Below are positions 1-7,742 of a DNA stretch of 64,000 bases, in pieces; the first letter of the stretch is position 1; the number at the start of each line of letters is the position of its first letter. The position numbers were made by a program, and so were the translations under genes. The DNA is from an uncultured Nioella sp. Lineage in GTDB: Bacteria > Pseudomonadota > Alphaproteobacteria > Rhodobacterales > Rhodobacteraceae. The notes beneath the pieces were generated by a model. The model did not search any database, was not told the DNA's origin, and saw nothing but the letters and a program-made list of their open reading frames with translations. Location: NCBI GenBank assembly GCA_947498125.1, contig CANMJH010000001.1, positions 496,001 to 560,000 on the forward strand. The letters run 5' to 3'.

Positions 1-687
1 CATGGGGCTGTAATCGCTGATAAACCGGCCAATCGGGTTTTCAAAACTAACCATCGAGCTGACGGTATCAAACAAACATAGCGCGCGAATTGGCACGCGC
101 GTATCTGGGTTTAATACATCACTATAGCGCCGTAACGCTTTGAAAACGATGGAAGGATCGGTTTCCTTTTCGTGTTCGGTTACGGCCCGATACGCCCGAA
201 ATGCCCCGGGAATCATGTGCAGTTTTTCCGGAGAAACCAGCCCGAAATTATGGATAAACCCCGCCAGAACCCGCCCCGCATAAGCGCCGCGAGAAAACCC
301 AAAAATATAGATTTGGTCATGCTGTGGTTTGGGCCGGGTCGCAGTTTGTTTTTCGCCGCTGAATTTGCGTTTTAGGCGCTGCTCAAAGCTCCAATCCTTG
401 TTCTTTTCGGTCTTGCTTTTGTAGTGGCGGCAGAGAAACCGATAGGCATCCAGCACGTCATCTTCCAGCCCCAGACCAAAGGCCAGACCCGCAATAGCGC
501 GCGCTTTTTGGCGGAGGGGCCAATTAAACAGATGCGGTTCATCCATCGTGCCAACGCCCGGCACGTAATGTGTGATCTGATCATCGTTATCCTTCAGACT
601 CTTATAAAGCTTCAGGATATTGGATTCATTATCGCCGACCTCGTTTCCGGTGCCGTCGAAGCAAATGATAATCTTGCGCGCTTTCAT
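1..687 (-). CDS. DUF2235 (Tle1-like alpha/beta hydrolase) protein, 3' end cut by window edge
   Basis: Reading leftward from an ATG at 687, 229 codons run open to the window edge, so the C-terminus is missing. The N-terminus has a short beta strand followed by DGTGNE (about residues 11-16). A nucleophile-elbow motif GFSRGAYAGR lies at about residues 130-139. Both are hallmarks of the DUF2235 family, alpha/beta hydrolases that include type VI secretion phospholipase effectors of the Tle1 type as well as many housekeeping members. No secretion genes are visible nearby, so an effector role is not supported here. It lies 75 nt after the RACo-like gene on the same strand and may be co-transcribed with it. 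A 7-bp hairpin (693-712) sits just before the start codon. Confidence 0.85.
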   Translation of the reverse strand, partial: MKARKIIICFDGTGNEVGDNESNILKLYKSLKDNDDQITHYVPGVGTMDEPHLFNWPLRQKARAIAGLAFGLGLEDDVLDAYRFLCRHYKSKTEKNKDWSFEQRLKRKFSGEKQTATRPKPQHDQIYIFGFSRGAYAGRVLAGFIHNFGLVSPEKLHMIPGAFRAYRAVTEHEKETDPSIVFKALRRYSDVLNPDTRVPIRALCLFDTVSSMVSFENPIGRFISDYSPM

Positions 688-692
688 GTCCC

Positions 693-712
693 CGGACCTT
701 TCAACAGGTCCG
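693..712 (-). other. hairpin in the leader of the DUF2235 gene
   Basis: CGGACCT and AGGTCCG form a 7-bp perfect stem with a 6-nt loop, ending 5 nt before the ATG at 687. It could restrict ribosome access or mark an operon processing site. There is no T-tract, so it is not a standard terminator. Confidence 0.4.
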
Positions 713-762
713 TTCAGCATGACCGGATTTAAGCGTCTGGCAAGTAAGGTTCTCTGGAGCCC

Positions 763-2802
763 TTAGCCGCGCCGCCGTCTGCGCCGCCCGCCGCCATCGC
801 CGCCGCCGGTATTAAACGAAACTGCAGGCAGAGGGACGATGCTGGACAAGATCGGAAACGGATCAACAGCGTTTGGAATGGCCGAGGCATTGACGAAATG
901 TTCTTGAAACTTCGGCTCGATCGCGGTTTCGACTTTGTGGATTTCCCGCACCAGCGTTTCAATCCGGGCCCGCGCCGCGCGGCTGCAAAGCGCAATGCGA
1001 GCGCCGTGCCCTGCGGCATTGCCTGCCGAAGTGACTTTATCCAACGGCGCGTCGGGGATCATTCCCAAGACCATGGCGTGTTTGGGGCTGATATGGGCCC
1101 CAAACGCCCCGGCCAGAACGACCTTGTCGACGCTCTCGACCTCCATCTGGTCCATCAGCAATTTCGCCCCGGCATAAAGCGCAGACTTCGCCAATTGGAT
1201 GGCGCGGATATCGCCTTGGGTCACGGTAATGCGCGGCCCGCCATCAGCGCTGCCATCATAGATCAGGTAGGCGTTGACGCGGCCATCTTCCTCGCAGCGC
1301 ATCGTCCCGGTTTGCGCGGCCGAACCAATGAGGCCGGATGGGTCCAAAATTCCGGCCATGCGCATTTCTGCGACGGCTTCGATAATTCCCGATCCGCAAA
1401 TGCCGGAAATTCCCGTCGCCGCTGCGGCATTGGCAAATTCGGGGTCGTCTGACCATAGATCGCTGCCGATGATACGAAAGCGAGGCTCTTTGGTGGCGGG
1501 ATCAATCTCGATGCGTTCAATGGCGCCGGGCGCGGCGCGCTGGCCCGAACTGATCTGCGCGCCTTCAAAAGCGGGGCCAGTGGGCGACGAACATGCTAGA
1601 ACGCGTGTGGTATTTCCCAAAAGGATCTCGGCATTGGTGCCAACATCGACGACAAGCATCAATTCTTCTGATTTATCAGGCTCTTCGGATAGGGCGACAG
1701 CAGCCGCATCCGCGCCGACATGGCCCGCAATACATGGCAGGATATAGGTCTGCGCCTCGGCATTGGGGTGGGTCAGATCCAAATCGCGGGCGGGCAATGT
1801 GATTGCATCCGAGCTTGCCAGCGCAAAGGGGGCTTGTCCCAGTTCAACCGGGTCGATGCCCAGCAAAAGATGGTGCATGACCGGATTGCAGACAAAGACC
1901 AGCTCAAGGATCAACCGGGGCTCAATTTCGGCCTCGGTAGAGATTTCTTTGACAAGATCGTCAAGCGCGGCGCGCACGGCGGCTGTCATTTCCTGATCCC
2001 CGCCGGGGTTCATCATCGCATAGGAAACGCGGCTCATCAGGTCTTCGCCGAAACGGATTTGCGGGTTCATCAGCCCAGATGACGCCAACACATGACCGTC
2101 GCTCAGATCGCAAAGATGCGCGGCAATCGTGGTCGAGCCTAGGTCAATCGCCAGCCCGTAAATGCCGCCTTCATGCAGGCCGGGCCATACATCAAGGATC
2201 TGCGGCGCGGCGCCCTCTTTTGGTTGATGAAGCGCCACGGTGACCTGCCATTTGCCTTTGCGCAGCGCCGGTTGCAGCTTGGCCATGACGGGCAGACCGG
2301 CGGTTGCGCCGAGGACGTCCCACTGGTCCTTCAAGGCTGCCGCGACACGCTCAAGATCGCCTGACGGCTCATGCATGTCAGGCTCTTGCACCTCAATAAA
2401 GAAAAGGCGTGTGGCCGGGTCCATAACGATGGGCCGGTCGGATGCGGCTTTGCGCACCACTTGCCGGTGCACTTGGCTTTCAGGTGGCACATCGATGACG
2501 ATATCGCCTTGCACTGTGGCCTGACAGCCAAGGCGGCGGCCCTCTTTCAAGCCGCGTACACGGTCATAGCGCTCTTCCACGGCATTCCAGTCGGACAGAG
2601 CCTCTTTGGCGACCGTCACCCCATGTTTGGGAAAGTCCCCAAAGGATGGCGCGACCTGACATTTCGAACAAATGCCCCGCCCGCCGCACACGGAATCAAG
2701 ATCAACGCCCAACTGGCGCGCAGCCGTTAAAACAGGCGTTCCGAGCGCAAAGCGTCCGCGTTTACCGGACGGTGTAAAAATGACGAGGGGATCTTGAGAC
2801 AT
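763..2802 (-). CDS. RACo-like corrinoid activation protein: [2Fe-2S] ferredoxin plus ASKHA (DUF4445) ATPase
   Basis: This 679-residue protein is predicted to reduce inactive Co(II) corrinoid proteins to Co(I) at the cost of ATP, as RACo/RamA-type activators do. The N-terminus is a plant-type ferredoxin with ligands Cys39, Cys45, Cys48 and Cys93 (CGGRGICSKC and LGCQA). A linker and an ASKHA fold follow, with phosphate-binding loops at LAIDLGSTTIAAH (about residue 220) and LVVDVGTNAEI. The C-terminus ends in a Gly/Arg tail, [15 protein letters not shown] chose the ATG at 2802 because GGAAAGG precedes it; a longer frame reaches 3006 but would overlap the upstream gene. It is the last clear member of the corrinoid/folate cluster. 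Confidence 0.85.
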   Translation of the reverse strand: MSQDPLVIFTPSGKRGRFALGTPVLTAARQLGVDLDSVCGGRGICSKCQVAPSFGDFPKHGVTVAKEALSDWNAVEERYDRVRGLKEGRRLGCQATVQGDIVIDVPPESQVHRQVVRKAASDRPIVMDPATRLFFIEVQEPDMHEPSGDLERVAAALKDQWDVLGATAGLPVMAKLQPALRKGKWQVTVALHQPKEGAAPQILDVWPGLHEGGIYGLAIDLGSTTIAAHLCDLSDGHVLASSGLMNPQIRFGEDLMSRVSYAMMNPGGDQEMTAAVRAALDDLVKEISTEAEIEPRLILELVFVCNPVMHHLLLGIDPVELGQAPFALASSDAITLPARDLDLTHPNAEAQTYILPCIAGHVGADAAAVALSEEPDKSEELMLVVDVGTNAEILLGNTTRVLACSSPTGPAFEGAQISSGQRAAPGAIERIEIDPATKEPRFRIIGSDLWSDDPEFANAAAATGISGICGSGIIEAVAEMRMAGILDPSGLIGSAAQTGTMRCEEDGRVNAYLIYDGSADGGPRITVTQGDIRAIQLAKSALYAGAKLLMDQMEVESVDKVVLAGAFGAHISPKHAMVLGMIPDAPLDKVTSAGNAAGHGARIALCSRAARARIETLVREIHKVETAIEPKFQEHFVNASAIPNAVDPFPILSSIVPLPAVSFNTGGGDGGGRRRRRRG

Positions 2803-2908
2803 AGGGACGCCTTTCCTTTGTCCTGTTGTTCTAACCGCTTTGGCGGGAAGGAAAAGAAGCGAAACGGCAATTTCTTCGTGAGATACGCCATTTGGCAAAA
2901 AATGGAGC

Positions 2909-3649
2909 TTAGTTATGCGAATTTCCGAAGGGCCAGCCGCCAAGGGCAGGGGCCCAGCCATAGGTTCCCGCCAGCCAAAAGAAGAGAGGGAACGGAGCGA
3001 TTGCAATGGCCATAGTGATCAGCGCACCGCGCGGCGTGAAAAGCCCGGATATTCCAGCAGCCATACAGATGCCGCCACCGCCGCCAATAAGGCTGGAGCC
3101 CGGCAAATTTATCAGCAGCGCCAAGGCGACATATTTGAAACGAAGCGCAAAGCGAGAGAATTTTGGCGGCAGGTTTTTGACCAGAAATTCTGAACGATCT
3201 TGCGGCGCTTCTTTCTCCATTTCGTCCATAAGCCGCGCCGCGCGAGTCAGGTGAAGATCAAGGAACAGAGATTTCAGGCTTCGGATCGGAATAAGCCGCC
3301 CAACCATAAAGGCGAGAAACAAGCCCATCAGGGTGGCAAGATAGATCGGCAGCGCAAGGCTATGGCCTTGGATCATCAATAGGGCGAGGGCAATTTCGAC
3401 GCCGGGCACAAAGGGAATGGCGATCAAAATCGCATAAAATACAAAGACGACGATAAGACCAAAGAAAAGCCGATTGCCTTGCCCGGCTTCTTGCAGCGCC
3501 GCGGCTTGAGTTTCCAAAAGGCCCATGACCCAATACGCCAGCGCCAAAAGAGCAAGGAACGCCGCCAGCTTCACGCAAAGCCGGGGCAGAGCATTGGCCC
3601 AGCCCGGTGGGCGGTTTAGGTCCTCGATTGGGTCCACCATGTCACTCAC
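2909..3649 (-). CDS. polytopic membrane protein, unknown function
   Basis: A 246-residue protein with hydrophobic stretches at about residues 26-45, 62-82 and 85-115, a soluble charged middle (about 120-160), and further hydrophobic segments containing a glycine run (SSLIGGGGGICMAAG) near residue 190. The overall plan recalls small DedA/TVP38-type membrane proteins, but I cannot assign a family from sequence alone. The frame can start at GTG 3649 or ATG 3640; neither has a strong ribosome binding site. It lies between the methyltransferase and the corrinoid activase on the same strand, which suggests co-transcription. Its link to corrinoid chemistry is unknown. Confidence 0.7.
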   Translation of the reverse strand: MSDMVDPIEDLNRPPGWANALPRLCVKLAAFLALLALAYWVMGLLETQAAALQEAGQGNRLFFGLIVVFVFYAILIAIPFVPGVEIALALLMIQGHSLALPIYLATLMGLFLAFMVGRLIPIRSLKSLFLDLHLTRAARLMDEMEKEAPQDRSEFLVKNLPPKFSRFALRFKYVALALLINLPGSSLIGGGGGICMAAGISGLFTPRGALITMAIAIAPFPLFFWLAGTYGWAPALGGWPFGNSHN

Positions 3650-3752
3650 GTATCACAGGATAAGGCTTACGGTGACGGTAATTTGGCCATCAGTGAAGGA
3701 TTTTCTGAAAACCCTTGGTGATCTGACACATCACCGGGATATCGCTGACGTC

Positions 3753-3781
3753 GCAAGGGGCAGGGCATGCCTGTCCCTTGC
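3753..3781 (-). other. intra-operon hairpin downstream of the methyltransferase gene
   Basis: GCAAGGGGCAGG pairs with CCTGTCCCTTGC (12 bp with one G-U) around a 5-nt loop, 21 nt past the methyltransferase stop. No T-tract follows in the minus direction, so a 3'-end protecting or processing hairpin is more likely than a terminator. Confidence 0.45.
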
Positions 3782-3802
3782 GGTCTACTTGGTCGAGCGA
3801 GC

Positions 3803-4771
3803 TTATGCGCTGCGACGGCGCCCGCCGCGCCGCCCGCCACGTCCGCCACCTGCAGCAGCGCCGGCTTTTGCGGCTTCTGCAAATGGGGTGCCAGCTTTCG
3901 TCGCTTCAAGAACGCGGGCAAAGTTGATCCATTTGCCACCATTTGGGTCGTGGTTCATCAAGAAGTTTGCGGCATTCACCGCCTCCATCTCAACGGGGCG
4001 GATCGGGTTCATAATGGCCGAGGTCATGCCCGCGCCAATTGCCATCGGCAAAAACGCGGCGTTGATGCCGTGGCGGTTGGGCAAGCCAAATGAGATGTTT
4101 GACGCGCCGCAAGTCGTGTTCACGCCAAGCTCGTCGCGCAATCTGCGCACCAGCGCAAAAACCTGCTGACCGGCCGTGGCCATGGCGCCCACGGGCATCA
4201 CCAGTGGGTCGACAACGATGTCATGCGCGGGAATGCCGAAATCGGCGGCGCGCTCTACGATTTTTTTTGCCACTGCAAAGCGCACGTCGGGGTCTTCCGA
4301 GATCCCGGTGTCATCATTCGAGATTGCGACAACCGGTACATTGTACTTTTTCACCAAGGGCAGAACCAGTTCCAGCCGGTCCTCTTCGCCCGTTACCGAG
4401 TTCAGAAGCGGACGGCCTTCAGCCATTTCCAAACCAGCTTCCAAGGCGCCGGGCACCGAGCTGTCGATGCACAGCGGCACATCGACCAGCCCTTGAACGA
4501 CCTCGATGACCTTGCGCATCAATGGCGGCTCGGTCTCATTCGGGTTGGGGTTGGAATTGTAAACGACGCCCGCATTCACATCGAGCACCATGGCCCCGCA
4601 GGCCACTTGTTCCAGCGCATCTTTTTCGACAGTCGAAAAATCGCCTGCTTCAAGTTCAGCCGCCAGCTTTTTGCGGCCCGTTGGGTTGATCCGCTCACCA
4701 ATGACGCAAAAGGGTTCGTCGAACCCAATTGTCACGGTTTTGGTTTTGGATTCGAGAACGGTGCGGGTCAT
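3803..4771 (-). CDS. methyltetrahydrofolate:corrinoid methyltransferase family (pterin-binding domain)
   Basis: This 322-residue protein belongs to the DHPS/pterin-binding TIM-barrel family. It shows CVIGERINPTGRK near the N-terminus, LDVNAG, PLCIDSS, LNSVTGEEDR and CGASNISFGLPNR, all typical of enzymes that move a methyl group between a corrinoid protein and tetrahydrofolate (AcsE or MetH pterin domain). The full barrel is present with no corrinoid or homocysteine domain attached, so a separate corrinoid protein is expected. The last 20 residues form a Gly/Arg-rich tail like the one on the RACo-like protein. It starts 12 nt after the MetF-like gene, clearly in one operon. The ribosome site (AAAGAAAG) is weak. 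Confidence 0.85.
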   Translation of the reverse strand: MTRTVLESKTKTVTIGFDEPFCVIGERINPTGRKKLAAELEAGDFSTVEKDALEQVACGAMVLDVNAGVVYNSNPNPNETEPPLMRKVIEVVQGLVDVPLCIDSSVPGALEAGLEMAEGRPLLNSVTGEEDRLELVLPLVKKYNVPVVAISNDDTGISEDPDVRFAVAKKIVERAADFGIPAHDIVVDPLVMPVGAMATAGQQVFALVRRLRDELGVNTTCGASNISFGLPNRHGINAAFLPMAIGAGMTSAIMNPIRPVEMEAVNAANFLMNHDPNGGKWINFARVLEATKAGTPFAEAAKAGAAAGGGRGGRRGGRRRSA

Positions 4772-4783
4772 AGCGGTCTTTCT

Positions 4784-5719
4784 TTAAGTTTGATTGGCAG
4801 GAGCGGCAGAAGCGCCGCCATGGTCAATGGCCCAATTTGCATTGGTCTTGATCCCACCAAGCGGGAAGAAGTGGATCGATTGGATATTGCTGTCCGGTGT
4901 TGTCGCCTTATGAGCGGCCAGATCGGTCAGAATGTCTTTAGGCTCAAACGGCAAGAGCAATTTCGTGACATCCATAGCCCGCTTTTGCAGGACCTTCAAC
5001 GAGGGGCCAACGCCGCAGGCAATGGCGAATTTAATCAAGGTTTGCAGCTTGGCAGGGCCTGCCACGCCCAAATGGATCGGCATGGTGATGCCTTCGGCAG
5101 CCAGACGTTCGGCCCATGCGATAACTGGCTTGGCGTCGAAACAGAACTGCGTCGCCATCGCCATCTCGGCATCGGTGCGGTTTGAGAAATCCTGTTTCCA
5201 GCGCAGCGCCTCCATTACGACATCATCACCGCCCTTGGGGTCAATGTCGCGATTGCCTTCTGGGTGACCGGCCACATGAAGGCGGGTAAAACCCGCCTTA
5301 TCAAAAAGCCCGGTTTCCATCAGCTGCATCGAGCTTTCGAAATCGCCCTGCGCAGCCGAAAGCCCACCAGCAAGCAACAGCGCTTGCGACACGCCAGCCT
5401 CGCCCTGATACATGGCGATCCAGTTTTCCAGCGTCGCCTTATCCTTGATGATGCGGGCCGGAAAATGCGGCATGACGTTAAAGCCGTCCTCGGACAAACG
5501 TTTGGCCGTTGTCACCATCTCTTCAATGGGGGTGCCATCGATATGGGCGATATAGACGCGGGTGCCTAAAGGCAAAAGAGCGCGGAAATCTTCTACCTTC
5601 GCTGCCGTGCGCGGCATGACCTCAATCGAATAGCCCTTCAGCAACGCCTCCATCTGGGGCGACGTATAGCGCGGGGCCGTATTGGTGCCGGTTTTGGCAC
5701 GGAAATTCAAAAGGGCCAT
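4784..5719 (-). CDS. MetF-like 5,10-methylenetetrahydrofolate reductase
   Basis: A 311-residue flavoprotein-type TIM barrel that would interconvert methylene-THF and methyl-THF. Supporting motifs are SIEVMPRTAAKVEDF at the first strand, VMPHFPARIIKD, LLLAGGLS and RLHVAGHPEGN. It is about the size of bacterial MetF but divergent, as is usual for the copy linked to corrinoid clusters. I chose the ATG at 5719 (MALLNFRAKTG) because AAGGA lies 9 nt upstream. A longer frame starts at 5761, directly after the stop of the preceding gene. The neighbours (methyltransferase, corrinoid activase) suggest it oxidises methyl groups delivered to THF, feeding formate or serine pathways. Confidence 0.85.
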   Translation of the reverse strand: MALLNFRAKTGTNTAPRYTSPQMEALLKGYSIEVMPRTAAKVEDFRALLPLGTRVYIAHIDGTPIEEMVTTAKRLSEDGFNVMPHFPARIIKDKATLENWIAMYQGEAGVSQALLLAGGLSAAQGDFESSMQLMETGLFDKAGFTRLHVAGHPEGNRDIDPKGGDDVVMEALRWKQDFSNRTDAEMAMATQFCFDAKPVIAWAERLAAEGITMPIHLGVAGPAKLQTLIKFAIACGVGPSLKVLQKRAMDVTKLLLPFEPKDILTDLAAHKATTPDSNIQSIHFFPLGGIKTNANWAIDHGGASAAPANQT

Positions 5720-5761
5720 CAGTCGTTTCCTTAAACTGGGCGGAGGCGTGATCCGGGTCAT

Positions 5762-6070
5762 TTAGGTAAGGCTTGGGTCATGTCCCTCGTTCTCGATGAG
5801 GGCCTTCAGCCTGTCCTGACCGTATTCGGCGTCAATGCGCGCTGCCTCTGAATTTGCGACGTCTTGAGGGTCGCCATCGACCTCATGCCCCGTCACTTTG
5901 TGAAATCCAGACAGGTAGGCGTCATCATCTTTGGCGCCAACCTTCATCGCAGCCCGATCGATAGCCTGTTCGAATCGTTCTGGCAGGGGCGCTTTTGCCC
6001 CGCGCCGGCCCTTGCCGACAATGACTTGCGCGGGCATATCGCGCCAATAAACGATGGTCACTGCGGGCAT
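5762..6070 (-). CDS. small 'virulence factor' family protein (PF13769-like)
   Basis: This 102-residue soluble protein begins MPAVTIVYWRDMPAQVIVGKG, a signature I recognise from the family named 'virulence factor'. In Roseobacter genomes that family sits beside MetF-like and pterin methyltransferase genes. The name has no functional meaning here. Start 6070 follows AAAGGATC; an in-frame ATG at 6154 overlaps the upstream palindrome and is unlikely. The stop codon directly abuts the longer MetF frame. It is the first gene of the operon, 67 nt downstream of a perfect 18-bp palindrome (6137-6154). The biochemical role is unknown; co-occurrence implies a part in corrinoid/folate methyl transfer. 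Confidence 0.75.
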   Translation of the reverse strand: MPAVTIVYWRDMPAQVIVGKGRRGAKAPLPERFEQAIDRAAMKVGAKDDDAYLSGFHKVTGHEVDGDPQDVANSEAARIDAEYGQDRLKALIENEGHDPSLT

Positions 6071-6136
6071 GTGCTTTGATCCTTTTGTGGTCGCGTCGCG
6101 TGTTTCATCCAGCCTATCGACGTCAGGGCATCTGCC

Positions 6137-6154
6137 TTGTCGAAATTTCGACAA
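6137..6154. promoter_or_regulatory. perfect 18-bp palindrome, operator candidate for the corrinoid/folate operon
   Basis: TTGTCGAAATTTCGACAA reads the same on both strands and lies 67 bp before the start at 6070, in the spacer between divergent transcription units. Symmetric sites of this length and position usually bind a dimeric repressor or activator. The regulator is not identifiable from this window. Confidence 0.6.
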
Positions 6155-6243
6155 TTTGAAAAGCTTGGGCGACCAATTGCGTTTCTCTGTTCAGACATAA
6201 GCGTCCACAAGTTGAAGGGCCAGTGGGCCGGATCGCCAAATTC

Positions 6244-6260
6244 TTCATGATCATCATGAA
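6244..6260. promoter_or_regulatory. second palindrome (17 nt, odd centre) in the divergent spacer
   Basis: TTCATGAT-C-ATCATGAA is symmetric about a central C, 110 bp before the ppx start and 90 bp from the other palindrome. The spacer 6071-6369 holds no gene. Besides the two palindromes it has a CGAGACG/CGTCTCG inverted repeat at 6261-6290. Confidence 0.4.
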
Positions 6261-6369
6261 CGAGACGAGGAAGATGCAGCCCGCGTCTCGTAAAGGAAAA
6301 CTCCAACCCCATTGTCGGCGGGGAAATGTCTCGTTAGGCTGAAAGGATAGCTAACAAAGGACGCGTCTC

Positions 6370-7530
6370 ATGGCCCGCCGCCGCCCCAGACGAGGAAAAG
6401 CCAAAAAAGACGAGCAAGGTGTCGCGGTGCCGCGGATCGCACCGGTCAGCCCGGCGCGGCCAAAACGCGTGGAAGCGCAGCCCGATCCGGCGGATCTTTA
6501 TGGGGCGCTTGATCTGGGAACGAATTCCTGCCGGATGCTGATCGCGCAGCCTAAGGGCAATCAACTACACGTGGTGGATAGCTTTTCGAAATCTGTCCAA
6601 CTTGGGCATGGGCTTGAAGCCTCGGGCCGCTTGTCGCGCCAATCCATGGCGCGCACAGTTTCAGCGCTGAAGATCTGCCAGAAGAAACTGACGCGGCACA
6701 ATGTAAAACGCGCGCGCCTTGTTGCCACCGAAGCCTGCCGTCGCGCCACAAATGCCGCCGAGTTTATTGATGTTGTGCGCCGCGATACTGGTTTGATTTT
6801 GGATATTATCGAGCCAGAAGAAGAAGCCCGACTGGCGGTTGTTGCCTGCGCGCCGCTTGTGTCGATGAAGACTGAGCAGCTTTTGGTGGTTGATATCGGC
6901 GGCGGCTCGACTGAACTGGTCTGGATTGACCTGTCTCGTGTGCCGCGGGTGGAGCGCCCACGGGCAATCATGCGCCTTCATCTGGGGTTTGATCACACCG
7001 ATACGGTGTTTCCAAAGGCCAAAGTGGTTGATTGGATCTCGATCCCGCTTGGGGTTGCAACGCTGAAAGATCAATATCGCGATGTGACCGATGATGGCGC
7101 GCGGTTTGCGTTGATGAGCTGGTTTTTTGAAGAACAACTGGCCAAATTCTCGCCCTATGATGATGCAGCAGATCAGGCCCGAGAAGGGTTTCAGATCATT
7201 GGGACCAGTGGAACCGTAACAACGGTCGCCGCGTCGCATCTTGGGTTGAAGCGCTATGATCGCAATAAGGTTGATGGCCTGCGGATGACCTCGGACCAGA
7301 TTGATTTTGTTATTCAAGATTATCTCTCGCTTGGCCCTTCGGGGCGGCGCAATGACCCGCGGATCGGCCGTGATCGCCATTCACTGATCATGTCGGGCGC
7401 TGCAATTTTGCAGGCGCTCTTGCGCGCATGGCCGACGGATCGGTTATCGGTGGCCGATCGAGGGCTGCGTGAGGGGATGCTCTATGCGCAGATGTCTTCG
7501 GACGGCGTTCTGGAAGATGGCCCGTTTTAA
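6370..7530 (+). CDS. ppx: Ppx/GppA family exopolyphosphatase
   Basis: This 386-residue protein hydrolyses terminal phosphate from polyphosphate and/or the 5' phosphate of pppGpp. A basic leader of about 45 residues precedes the ASKHA phosphatase fold. The first phosphate loop is YGALDLGTNSCRML (about residues 45-58), and the second is LLVVDIGGGSTELVW (about 174-188). A further IIGTSGTVTTVAA loop lies near 275, and the conserved region ends with RDRHSLIMSGAAIL. It has the single-domain short form without the C-terminal HD extension of E. coli Ppx. An AAAGGA site lies upstream. rlmE follows after a GC-rich spacer, an arrangement I recall in several alphaproteobacteria. Confidence 0.9.
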   Translation: MARRRPRRGKAKKDEQGVAVPRIAPVSPARPKRVEAQPDPADLYGALDLGTNSCRMLIAQPKGNQLHVVDSFSKSVQLGHGLEASGRLSRQSMARTVSALKICQKKLTRHNVKRARLVATEACRRATNAAEFIDVVRRDTGLILDIIEPEEEARLAVVACAPLVSMKTEQLLVVDIGGGSTELVWIDLSRVPRVERPRAIMRLHLGFDHTDTVFPKAKVVDWISIPLGVATLKDQYRDVTDDGARFALMSWFFEEQLAKFSPYDDAADQAREGFQIIGTSGTVTTVAASHLGLKRYDRNKVDGLRMTSDQIDFVIQDYLSLGPSGRRNDPRIGRDRHSLIMSGAAILQALLRAWPTDRLSVADRGLREGMLYAQMSSDGVLEDGPF

Positions 7531-7535
7531 ACTGG

Positions 7536-7605
7536 TTTCGCCGGGCCTGCGGCCCGCCGACCGAGCGGGGGGCCAGCCCCCCGCACCCCCCGTTTCTTTC
7601 GGGGG
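7536..7605. repeat. GC-rich intergenic repeat with three hairpins, copy 1
   Basis: After the ppx stop, TTTCGCCG-[stem]-GCCGACC (7536-7562) is followed by GCGGGGGG-CCAG-CCCCCCGC (7565-7584) and CCCCCG-tttcttt-CGGGGG (7587-7605). The first module recurs at 51461-51490. No T-tract follows, so it resembles a dispersed palindromic element more than a simple terminator, though it could stop or stabilise transcripts. Confidence 0.55.
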
Positions 7606-7742
7606 CGGGCCCCCAAACCCCCAACCTGCCAAATGCTGCGGCCCGGCCCCAGGCCGGTCTCGCCAAAACAACGTTTGTTTGAGTGGCCTTTCCGCTGGCC
7701 GCACACTGCGATATGCAGGCGTCAAATAGGATAGGCATCGAG

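Noticed and set aside
1-687. DUF2235 protein as a type VI secretion effector
   Set aside because: The family includes Tle1 effectors, but no VgrG, PAAR, immunity or other secretion gene is present and the C-terminus is not in view.
898-1452. Long plus-strand frame opposite the RACo-like gene
   Set aside because: Shadow of the RACo-like reading frame; no ribosome site or domain pattern.
6071-6369. Possible cobalamin or SAM riboswitch before the corrinoid/folate operon
   Set aside because: No B12-box-like element or SAM-type fold could be recognised; only palindromes and one inverted repeat are present.
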